Positions 26,875-33,777 of a stretch of DNA of 64,000 nt are shown here, in pieces. Within the stretch, counting starts at the first letter, position 1, and each line of letters begins with the position of its first letter. Source of the DNA: DATEDA01 sp963827595 (GTDB taxonomy: Bacteria > Pseudomonadota > Gammaproteobacteria > Burkholderiales > SG8-39). The stretch lies in NCBI GenBank assembly GCA_963827595.1, contig CAWHBT010000015.1, forward strand, positions 1 through 64,000. The letters are read 5' to 3'. A program made the position numbers and the translations under genes. The notes under the pieces were generated by a model. It was not told the origin of the DNA. It saw only the letters and a list, made by a program, of their open reading frames with translations, and did no database searches.

Positions 26875-27756
26875 TCATCGCGGTCGCTTGCGCCGCGCGT
26901 CTTCGAGCGCCGCGCACACCCGCTCTGCCCCGTCGAGCACGCGCGGCGTCGCCCGCTGGATGAGGTCCGGCGGAACGACGTAAAGATTCCCGCGCGCGAC
27001 CGCCGTCAGCCGCGGCCAGCGCTTCCAGCCGTCGAGCCACGCCGGACGCGCTTCACCCATGCCGCTCGCGATGATCACTTCGGGGTCGGCGCGGACGACG
27101 TCTTCCTCGTTGATGACCGGCGCGAGCGCCGGCAGCCGCCCGAACACGTTCCGCCCGCCGCACAGCCGGATGACGTCGCTGATGACGTGCGCGTCGTTCA
27201 CGGTCTGGAGCGGGCGTTCCCAGATCTCGTAGAACACGCTCACCTCGGCGCGGCCGCCGTAGCGCGCGCGCAGCGCGGCAAGCCGGTCGCGATACTGCGC
27301 CGCCGCCTGCGCGGCGACGTCCGTCGTGCCGGCAAGCGTCCCCAACGTCTCGATGGTGGTGGCGAGCTCCGGCAGGGCCCCGGGCTCGGAGGCAAAGACC
27401 GGCAGCCCCAGACGCCGCAGTCGCTGCACGACGTCCGGTCCGTTGCCGCTCGGCCACCCGACCACGAGGTCGGGCTTCAGCGCGAGGATCGTCTCGAAGT
27501 CGAGGCGGTGGTACGCGCCGACGTGGCGGATGCCCCGGGCGGCCGGCGGGTAGTCGCTGTACTCGACGGTGCCGACGACTCGCGCGCCGGCGCCGGCGGC
27601 GAACAGCAGCTCCGTGAGATGCGGCGCGAGGCTGACGATGCGCCGCGCCGGAGCGGCGAGCGCGACCCGCTCGCCGAGCTCGTCGGTGACCACGATCTCG
27701 GCGTGTGCCCCGCAAGCGACGAGCAGGACACCGAGCAGCGCGGCGAGACTACGCAT
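26875..27756 (-). CDS. btuF: Periplasmic cobalamin-binding protein (BtuF-like)
   Basis: The 293-residue protein starts with a signal peptide (MRSLAALLGVLLVACGAHA; a Cys is present but AHA suggests ordinary cleavage). It has the helical-backbone metal receptor fold: RRIVSLAPHLTELLFAAGAG, VGTVEYSDYPPAA, LKPDLVVGW and EDVVRADPEVIIASG. It would deliver corrinoid to BtuCD. The ATG at 27756 follows directly on two copies of a 60-bp unit at 27757-27876. The frame is open through those copies (20-residue repeats), but this is upstream of the signal peptide and not counted as protein. Confidence 0.92.
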   Translation of the reverse strand: MRSLAALLGVLLVACGAHAEIVVTDELGERVALAAPARRIVSLAPHLTELLFAAGAGARVVGTVEYSDYPPAARGIRHVGAYHRLDFETILALKPDLVVGWPSGNGPDVVQRLRRLGLPVFASEPGALPELATTIETLGTLAGTTDVAAQAAAQYRDRLAALRARYGGRAEVSVFYEIWERPLQTVNDAHVISDVIRLCGGRNVFGRLPALAPVINEEDVVRADPEVIIASGMGEARPAWLDGWKRWPRLTAVARGNLYVVPPDLIQRATPRVLDGAERVCAALEDARRKRPR

Positions 27757-27887
27757 GAGCGCGCCGGGCCGCCCCAAGCGCGAATCCTTGTCGCGAAGCG
27801 ACAAGGTAGTCCAATCGAGCGCGCCGGGCCGCCCCAAGCGCGAATCCTTGTCGCGAAGCGACAAGGTAGTCCAATCGAGCGCGCCGG
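27757..27887. repeat. Two tandem 60-bp units with internal hairpin upstream of btuF
   Basis: Units 27757-27816 and 27817-27876 are identical, followed by 11 bases of a third (27877-27887). Each holds a perfect 9-bp inverted repeat CCTTGTCGC-GAA-GCGACAAGG. They fill the gap between cobU and btuF. Identity of the copies points to recent duplication. The hairpins could act in a btuF leader or weaken read-through from cobU. Confidence 0.9.
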
Positions 27888-27908
27888 CGCCGATCCGTCG
27901 CACGAGCG

Positions 27909-28424
27909 TCAAAGCGGCGGTCCCTTGAGCACCACCGGGAGCCCCGCCGCAACGAGCGTGACGCGGTCGCAGCGTGCGGCGATCGCCTGGTTCAGGAAGC
28001 CCGCGAGGTCGCGGAAGCGGCGGCCGAGCGGGTTCTCCGGCACGATCCCGAGGCCGACCTCGTTCGCGACGAACAGGACCCGTCCGGGGAGCGTCGGCAG
28101 CGCGTCGAGCAGCGCGGCCTGCTCCGGCTCGAGCGGCGCCGCCGCGAGCAGCAGGTTCGACAGCCAGAGCGTCAGGCAGTCGACGATGACGACCCGCTCG
28201 GCCGCGCACTCGGCGCGCAGCGCCGCGGCGAGCGCGATCGGCTCCTCCACCAGCCGCCACGCCGCCGGGCGCGCGGCACGATGGCGCGCGATGCGCTCGG
28301 CCATCTCGGCGTCGCCGGCGGTCGCCGTGGCGACGACCGTCACCGCGAGGCCGGAAGCGCGCGCAAGGTGCACGGCGAGTGCGCTCTTGCCCGACCGCGC
28401 GCCGCCCAGGATGAGTTCTCGCAT
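27909..28424 (-). CDS. cobU: Adenosylcobinamide kinase / adenosylcobinamide-phosphate guanylyltransferase
   Basis: The 171-residue P-loop enzyme (CobU/CobP) phosphorylates adenosylcobinamide and adds GMP, preparing the substrate for CobS. The P-loop is LILGGARSGKSALA at the start. VVIVDCLTLWLSNLL and VLFVANEVGLGIVPENPLGRRFRDLAG follow, with the conserved DCLTLWL and NEVG(L/M)GIVP blocks. Length is normal (170-190). It lies between btuB (56 bases upstream) and btuF in the same direction, so one riboswitch-controlled transcript could cover all three. Confidence 0.96.
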   Translation of the reverse strand: MRELILGGARSGKSALAVHLARASGLAVTVVATATAGDAEMAERIARHRAARPAAWRLVEEPIALAAALRAECAAERVVIVDCLTLWLSNLLLAAAPLEPEQAALLDALPTLPGRVLFVANEVGLGIVPENPLGRRFRDLAGFLNQAIAARCDRVTLVAAGLPVVLKGPPL

Positions 28425-28479
28425 TCGCCGTTCCGTGTTCGCGGGCGCCGACGATAGCAGATCCCCGGCCCGCCTCCGG

Positions 28480-30471
28480 CTAGCGGAACTTGTACTCGGC
28501 GCTCACGAAGACCGTCCGCCCTGGCTGGGGATACGCGCAGAAGGTCGTGCAGTTGAACGTGTTCACGATGCCGTAGCTGTAGTACGACTCATCGAACAGG
28601 TTCGCCACGCTAGCGGCAAGGGTCAGGTTGCCGACGTCGTAGGTCAGCTTCAGGTCGACCAGCGCGTAGGTCGGCATCTCCTGCGGAAAGGTGTTCGCCT
28701 GGTCGTTGTCGTAGCGCTGCTGGCCCACGTAGACGTAGCTCGCCGAGAGCCGCGTGCGCGGCAGGAACTCCCAGGATGCGCGCAGCGTCGCCAGGACGTC
28801 CGGCACCAGGGGGATGGTGTTGCCGGCGACGTTGACGCCGCCGAACGTGCCCTCGAGGAACTTCGCCTGCTGCAGGTTGAGGCTCCCGGCGAGCTCGAGC
28901 GTCGGCGTCGGCAGCCAGCGCACCGCGAACTCCCAGCCCTTGCGCTCGGTCGGCGGCAGGTTGACGTTGAAGCCGAACGGCGGGATCAGCGGCATGAAGT
29001 AGATCTCGTTCTTGAGCTTGATCAGGTAGTAGCCCGCCCGCGCGGTCAGCGCTCGGCTGCGGTACTCGAGCGCCACGTCGGCCTGTCTGGCGGTCTGCGG
29101 CTCGAGCAGGTTGCCGGTGAGGGTGAAGCCGTTCTCGTCGACGGTCGGGACCCGGTAGCTCGTGCCGAAGCGCCCGGCGAGCGCGAGCTCCGGGGTGATC
29201 CCGTAGCGGAGCGCGACGTCGACCGCGGTAAGGGTGCGGTCCTGCGTTTGCGTCGTGGTCGGCCCGGGAATCACCGTGCTGAGCTCGCTGTTCACGTTCG
29301 CGACCCGGCCACCGAGGTTCAGCGCCCAGCGCTCGCCGAAGTGCGCGAGCCACTGCAGGTAGCCGGCGGTCGACTGCTGGGTCGACTCGGTCTGATTGGT
29401 CGGCATGGCGAGCCCGCCTTGGCTGGGAGCGAACTGGCGCGTGAACCGGGCGTCGAACCAGTCGAACCCACCGATGATCTGGCTCCGCATGCTGCCCGCG
29501 TCGACCTGCCAGCGCACCCGCGGCGAGAACTGGAGCGTGTCCGTCTCGGTCCGGCCGAAGGAGGGAAAGAACGGGTTGTCAAAAAACGCGTCGGCCGTCC
29601 ACTCGCGGTACGCGAGGTCCGCGGCGAGATCGACGTCGCCGAACGCCTGATTCCCGTTGAGCGTGACGAAGCTGCCCTTGCGCGTCGACCAGTCGTTCGG
29701 CGTCGCCGCCTGGCGCGGATTGGCCTGGATCTGCGCCTCGGTGAGCGCGCCGGGCAGGTGCAGGTGCTGGTTGCTCGTGCCCACCTTCGCGCTGACCGAG
29801 CCGCGGTCGAAGTTGTAGCGCAGGTCGCCGATCACGTTGGTCTGCCAGTATTGGTTGTTCTCGCGATAGTTGTCGGTGTCGTACCAGCTGCCGAACAGCC
29901 CGAAGCCGAGACGTTCGCCCGCCGCGCTGAAGCTCGCCCGCACGTCGCCCGTGTTGAAGCTGCCGTAGCCGCCGAAGACCGAGCCGCCAACCGTGTTGGG
30001 CGTGGGCGTCCGCGTGATGATGTTGATCGTGCCGCCGGTCGTGCCGCCGCCGTACTGCACGGCGCCGCCTCCCGGGAGGATCTCGATGCGCTCGATGGCG
30101 TTCAGCGGGATCGCCATGAGGTTCGGCGCCGCCAGGTCGAGCTCGGAGATGCGCACTCCGTCGACCATCACCAGCGTGTTCTGGTCGCTGGTGATCCCGA
30201 ACCCGCGCAGGTCGAGCTGCTGGTTGGGCGAGCCGCTGGCATTGCGGACGTACATCCCGCCGAGCTGGCCGAGGATCTCGGGCAGCGTGCGCGCCGCGCT
30301 GCGCGCGATGTCGTCGGCGGTGATCAGCCGCACGCCGACCGGCACGCCGAGCACGCGTTCCGGAAAGCGCGTCGCGGTCACGACGACCGCGTCGTCACCC
30401 TGCGCGGCGGCGAGCAATGGATAAAGCAGCAACGCGAACGCCGCGGCGGCCCGCGGCAGCGACTTGGTCAT
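28480..30471 (-). CDS. btuB: TonB-dependent outer-membrane cobalamin receptor (BtuB-like)
   Basis: The 663-residue protein has a signal peptide (about 1-23, ending LLAAAQ), a TonB-box-like DDAVVVTATR, a plug domain (DIARSAARTLPEILGQLGG ... VDGVRISELD ... IERIEILPGGGAVQYGGG) and a long beta-barrel ending in an aromatic C-terminus (YKFR). The role is high-affinity corrinoid uptake through the outer membrane. The assignment as BtuB rests on the cobalamin riboswitch in its leader and the neighbouring cobU and btuF. The ATG at 30471 is preceded by about 120 bases after the riboswitch. Confidence 0.94.
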   Translation of the reverse strand: MTKSLPRAAAAFALLLYPLLAAAQGDDAVVVTATRFPERVLGVPVGVRLITADDIARSAARTLPEILGQLGGMYVRNASGSPNQQLDLRGFGITSDQNTLVMVDGVRISELDLAAPNLMAIPLNAIERIEILPGGGAVQYGGGTTGGTINIITRTPTPNTVGGSVFGGYGSFNTGDVRASFSAAGERLGFGLFGSWYDTDNYRENNQYWQTNVIGDLRYNFDRGSVSAKVGTSNQHLHLPGALTEAQIQANPRQAATPNDWSTRKGSFVTLNGNQAFGDVDLAADLAYREWTADAFFDNPFFPSFGRTETDTLQFSPRVRWQVDAGSMRSQIIGGFDWFDARFTRQFAPSQGGLAMPTNQTESTQQSTAGYLQWLAHFGERWALNLGGRVANVNSELSTVIPGPTTTQTQDRTLTAVDVALRYGITPELALAGRFGTSYRVPTVDENGFTLTGNLLEPQTARQADVALEYRSRALTARAGYYLIKLKNEIYFMPLIPPFGFNVNLPPTERKGWEFAVRWLPTPTLELAGSLNLQQAKFLEGTFGGVNVAGNTIPLVPDVLATLRASWEFLPRTRLSASYVYVGQQRYDNDQANTFPQEMPTYALVDLKLTYDVGNLTLAASVANLFDESYYSYGIVNTFNCTTFCAYPQPGRTVFVSAEYKFR

Positions 30472-30593
30472 GACAGGCTCCTCCCTGCCGGCGCGCGTCC
30501 CCGCATGCCGGTGCAACGTGGCGAAAGGAGCGCGCGAACGGAAAGGAACCAGCCTCGAACACCGCCCGCCGCAGCGCTCCGAACCATCGCTCG

Positions 30594-30775
30594 CGGCCGG
30601 TCTCCGGGCTCGCAAGCCGGCCGGGCGCGAACGCCGCGGTCGCTCACGTCGCCTTCCCATGGCGCGAGCGCCACAGTGGCGGGGTGACGTGAGCTCGCTT
30701 GCCTACCGTTGCGGGGGCAGCACTGGCTTCGGGGGACGAACCCCTCACCAGTTTCCCGTTTCAGCCGGCGGAAGG
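30594..30775 (-). ncRNA. Cobalamin (B12) riboswitch controlling btuB
   Basis: Read leftward, the conserved blocks come in the right order: GGGAA ... TGGTG, then CTGCCCCCGCAACGGTA, then CCACTGTGG, GGGAAGGCG and finally the B12 box GAGCCCGGAGACCGGCC. Paired arms flank them. Binding of adenosylcobalamin normally shuts off translation or transcription of the downstream gene. About 120 bases separate it from the btuB start. Boundaries are approximate. Confidence 0.96.
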
Positions 30776-30929
30776 AGAATCCCGCCGGACACCACGAACG
30801 AGCGGGAGGATTCTAGCGGGGATGCGTCCGACGCGGTGCGCGCGGTCGCACCGCGCATTCGCCCGGCGGATCAAGCCGCTGCGGTGTGGCGGGCTTCACG
30901 AAAGTACATTGACATGATCCCCTTAATCC

Positions 30930-30959
30930 TTGACCGTGCTGGATTTTGCAAACTATAGT
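30930..30959 (+). promoter_or_regulatory. Sigma-70 promoter of the zapB-like/zapA operon
   Basis: TTGACC (30930-30935), an 18-base spacer and TATAGT (30954-30959). The expected transcript start is about 30966, exactly the ATG of the first gene, so leaderless translation is predicted. Confidence 0.7.
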
Positions 30960-30965
30960 GCGCCG

Positions 30966-31157
30966 ATGGACACCGAGTTGACGGGGTTGGAGGATCGCAT
31001 CCGGCAGGCCGTTGACCTGTGCCAGCGACTCCGCGTGGAGAATAGCGACCTGCGTCAGCGCGTCGCCCAGCTCCAGACCGAGAACAAGCGGCTCGCCGAG
31101 AAGATCGGCGGCGCGCGCGAGCGCCTGGAAGGATTGCTCCGGCAGATTCCCGAATGA
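30966..31157 (+). CDS. Small coiled-coil protein, TIGR02449/ZapB-like
   Basis: The 63-residue protein is one heptad-rich coiled coil (LEDRIRQAVDLCQRL ... NSDLRQRVAQLQTENKRLAEKI). It sits directly before zapA and overlaps it by ATGA. This matches the TIGR02449 family, thought to act like ZapB in Z-ring assembly. An in-frame ATG 36 bases upstream would extend it across its own promoter and is rejected. The predicted transcript begins at its ATG. Confidence 0.82.
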   Translation: MDTELTGLEDRIRQAVDLCQRLRVENSDLRQRVAQLQTENKRLAEKIGGARERLEGLLRQIPE

Positions 31158-31492
31158 CCGACAAGAACAAGGCCCTCGACATCTCGATCATGGGCCGGAC
31201 CTACAAGGTCTCCTGCGCGGACGAAGAGCGCGAGTCGCTGTTGCGCGCCGTCGCCTACCTCGACCAGAAGATGACCGAGATCAAGTCGAGCGGCCGGGTG
31301 GGCAGCGCCGAGCGCATCGCCGTCATGGCCGCGCTGAACATCGCGCACGAGCTGCTCGAAGCGCGCGCGCCGCGGACATCGTCCACGGCCGCGGGCGCCG
31401 ACGGCTTTGACATGACCGAGGTCAAGCGTAGAATGGTCTTGATGCAGGCGACGCTCGAGCAAGCGCTCGCGCCCCAGGAGAAGCTGCTCTAG
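31154..31492 (+). CDS. zapA: Cell division protein ZapA
   Basis: The 112-residue protein shows LDISIMGRTYKVSCADEERESLLRAVAYLD in two stretches, then a long helix with AALNIAHELLE. This is the ZapA beta-alpha head plus coiled-coil tail that crosslinks FtsZ filaments. Coupling to the ZapB-like gene and the 6S RNA just downstream is the arrangement known from many gamma- and betaproteobacteria. Confidence 0.95.
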   Translation: MTDKNKALDISIMGRTYKVSCADEERESLLRAVAYLDQKMTEIKSSGRVGSAERIAVMAALNIAHELLEARAPRTSSTAAGADGFDMTEVKRRMVLMQATLEQALAPQEKLL

Positions 31493-31565
31493 CAGCGCGC
31501 GCTTCTCCCGGGCCACGAGTTGCGCGCGGGCCCGCCCTCCCGGATCCCCGGGAACGCCCAGTTCA

Positions 31566-31752
31566 ATGTCCCCTGTGGTGTGCGTCAGGGCCTGCTGCAT
31601 TCTTGAACCAAGTTGTCTACTGGTTGCGGACTCAAGCGTCACTGTTGTGCGCGTCCCATCGTCGGACGTACCTGATGTGACCGGAACGCGACCGCCTTGA
31701 ACCGACAGGTTCAAGATCCACCGGCCCGAACGGCATTTGCGGGGGACGCCTC
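31566..31752 (+). ncRNA. ssrS: 6S RNA
   Basis: The stretch after zapA folds as 6S RNA. GTCCCCTG near 31568 can pair with CGGGGGAC near 31741-31748 as the closing stem. A CCTTGAACC-GACA-GGTTCAAG hairpin lies on the 3' side, as in E. coli 6S, and the middle can open as the promoter-mimicking bubble. 6S RNA sequesters the sigma-70 holoenzyme in slow growth. The zapA-6S-next gene order is conserved. Ends are estimated. Confidence 0.85.
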
Positions 31753-31757
31753 ACAAC

Positions 31758-31790
31758 GCGAAAACGCAGGCCATGAGCCTGCGTTTTCGC
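31758..31790 (+). terminator. Terminator hairpin after 6S RNA
   Basis: GCGAAAACGCAGGC, loop CATGA, GCCTGCGTTTTCGC: a perfect 14-bp stem. There is no T tail after it, but T's within the stem and the position after 6S RNA support a terminator. Confidence 0.75.
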
Positions 31791-31812
31791 TGGTGCTACC
31801 CTTGGCCCGCGC

Positions 31813-32283
31813 ATGCGCTACTGGCTGATGAAGTCCGAGCCGGACGAGTTCTCGATCGACGACCTCGCCGCGGCGCCGGACCGGACGAGCCCCTGGTCGG
31901 GTGTGCGCAACTACCGCGCACGCAACTTCATGCGCGACGAGATGCGCATCGGCGATCGCGCGTTCTTCTACCACTCGAGCTGCCCCGAGCCCGGGATCGC
32001 CGGCATCGCCACGATCGCGAGCGACGCCTATCCCGATGCGTCCCAGTTCGATTCGCGAAGCCCCTATCACGATCCCAAGTCGACGCGCGTGGCACCGCGC
32101 TGGATGAACGTGGACGTCAAGTTCCTCAGGAAGACGCCGTTCGTCGCGCTCGCGGAGCTCCGCGCGCACAAGCCGCTCGCGAACATGCGCACGCTGCGCC
32201 CGGGAAACCGGCTCTCGATCACACCGGTCACGCCGGCCGAGTGGCAGTTCATCGTCGAGAAATTGATGACGGGACGAGCGTAG
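31813..32283 (+). CDS. EVE domain-containing protein
   Basis: The 156-residue protein is a single EVE domain: YWLMKSEPDEFSIDDL at the start, WSGVRNYRARNFM, GDRAFFYHSS, GIAGIATI and ending ITPVTPAEWQFIVEKL. EVE is a PUA-like fold that binds modified bases in nucleic acids. Free-standing EVE proteins are common in Proteobacteria and poorly defined. It follows the 6S terminator and has its own unit. Confidence 0.93.
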   Translation: MRYWLMKSEPDEFSIDDLAAAPDRTSPWSGVRNYRARNFMRDEMRIGDRAFFYHSSCPEPGIAGIATIASDAYPDASQFDSRSPYHDPKSTRVAPRWMNVDVKFLRKTPFVALAELRAHKPLANMRTLRPGNRLSITPVTPAEWQFIVEKLMTGRA

Positions 32284-32361
32284 CCGCCGATCGACCCCCG
32301 GCACATCGAATGGAGGCTCACCGGCTGAGACACTCCCCGTGAGACACTGACTCTCTCCACG

Positions 32362-33447
32362 ATGGCGAAGCTCGAGAACGACACGCTGATCAGGGCGCTG
32401 CTCAGGCAGCCGACGCCCTACACGCCGATCTGGCTCATGCGCCAGGCCGGCCGGTATCTGCCCGAGTACAACGCCACGCGCGCGCGGGCGGGCGACTTCC
32501 TCACCCTGTGCAAGACCCCGGCGCTCGCCACCGAGGTCACGTTGCAGCCGCTCGAGCGCTTTCCGCTCGACGCCGCGATCCTGTTCTCCGACATCCTCAC
32601 GATCCCCGACGCGATGGGGCTCGGCCTCGCGTTCGCCGAGGCGGAGGGGCCGCGCTTCGCGCGGCCGGTGCGCGACGAAGCCGCGATCGGGCGCCTCGTC
32701 CCGCCGCGGCCGGAGACCGAGCTTCGCTACGTGCTTGATGCCGTGCGCGAGATCCGGCGGGCGCTGCGCGGGCGCGTGCCGCTGATCGGCTTCGCCGGCA
32801 GCCCGTTCACGCTGGCGTGCTACATGGTCGAGGGCGGCTCATCGACCGACTTCGGCACCGTCAAAACCATGCTCTACCGCCGGCCGGACCTCCTGCACCG
32901 CCTCCTCGAGGTGAACGCCCGCGCGGTCGCCGAGTACCTGAACGCGCAGATCGAAGCCGGCGCGCAAGCGGTGATGCTCTTCGATACCTGGGGGGGCACC
33001 CTCGCGCACGCCGCATACCTCGAGTTCTCGCTCGCGTACATTCGGCGGGTCATCGGGTCGCTCGCGCGGGAGGCTGCGGGGGAGCGCGTCCCGAGCATCG
33101 TGTTCACGAAGGGCGGCGGGCCGTGGCTCGAGAGCATCGCGGCCTGCGGGTGCGACGCCGTCGGCGTCGACTGGACCGTGAGCCTGGCGGACGCGCGCCG
33201 GCGCGTCGGCGACCGGGTGGCCCTGCAGGGAAATCTCGACCCGCTCGTGCTGCTCGCCGATCCCGCCGCAGTGCGCCGCGAGGCGAAGCGGACGCTGGCG
33301 GACTTCGGCCCCGGTCCCGGCCACGTCTTCAACCTGGGTCACGGGATCGTGCCGGCGACGCCGCCGGAGCACGTCGCCCTGCTCGTGGAGAGCGTTCACG
33401 AGGCGGGCCGGACCGCGGTCCCGGCCCCGCCGCCGCCCGGCGCGTGA
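32362..33447 (+). CDS. hemE: Uroporphyrinogen decarboxylase
   Basis: The 361-residue enzyme decarboxylates uroporphyrinogen III to coproporphyrinogen III in heme synthesis. Signature 1 is PIWLMRQAGRYLPEY (Arg pair for substrate carboxylates), followed by FSDILTIPDAMG with the catalytic Asp, and signature 2 GFAGSPFTLACYMVEGG. The C-terminal FNLGHGI is intact. Length is as usual. It is separated from priA by a 330-base region with DnaA boxes. Confidence 0.97.
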   Translation: MAKLENDTLIRALLRQPTPYTPIWLMRQAGRYLPEYNATRARAGDFLTLCKTPALATEVTLQPLERFPLDAAILFSDILTIPDAMGLGLAFAEAEGPRFARPVRDEAAIGRLVPPRPETELRYVLDAVREIRRALRGRVPLIGFAGSPFTLACYMVEGGSSTDFGTVKTMLYRRPDLLHRLLEVNARAVAEYLNAQIEAGAQAVMLFDTWGGTLAHAAYLEFSLAYIRRVIGSLAREAAGERVPSIVFTKGGGPWLESIAACGCDAVGVDWTVSLADARRRVGDRVALQGNLDPLVLLADPAAVRREAKRTLADFGPGPGHVFNLGHGIVPATPPEHVALLVESVHEAGRTAVPAPPPPGA

Positions 33448-33489
33448 GCTCCCTCCTGAGGTGGAGGGGAGTCGGACGCCTAGCTTGAC

Positions 33490-33674
33490 TTATGCACAAG
33501 CCCATGACAGCCGCATGAATGCTGGGTTTCCGGGTGGTCCCCTCGGAGAGCGCGCGCAACCTCTTGAGTCGATTTGGAAAAACAGCTGGTCAACTCGTGG
33601 GTGGGCGGAGAATTTTCCCTTACGGGAAAGATGGTTACAGAAATTTAACACCCTTACTCACACCTTTATCCACA
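33490..33674. promoter_or_regulatory. hemE-priA intergenic region with two consensus DnaA boxes
   Basis: TTATGCACA (33490-33498) and TTATCCACA (33666-33674) both match the DnaA box TTATNCACA exactly and point the same way. Between them lies the most AT-rich piece of this neighbourhood (about 33580-33665). The whole 330-base gap has no credible gene. It could be DnaA control of priA, a DnaA-titrating site, or part of an origin; dnaA, dnaN, parAB and gidA are not in the window. Confidence 0.5.
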
Positions 33675-33777
33675 GCGACCGGGGCCGGGCCGCAAATGCT
33701 ATTGGCAAGCAGGCGGTTAGACGCGCCCGCGTCAGCCGTGACTTAGGTCTCGCTGCACCGCACTTCCGGCGCCCGCG

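Noticed and set aside
27757..27890. Two identical 20-residue peptide repeats upstream of BtuF as a protein domain
   Set aside because: They lie upstream of a good signal peptide and arise from a DNA repeat with hairpins.
26725..30687. Rightward open frame of 1,320 codons across btuF, cobU and btuB
   Set aside because: It is the antisense of well-recognised genes; GC-rich third positions keep the opposite strand open. The product is Arg-rich with no domain.
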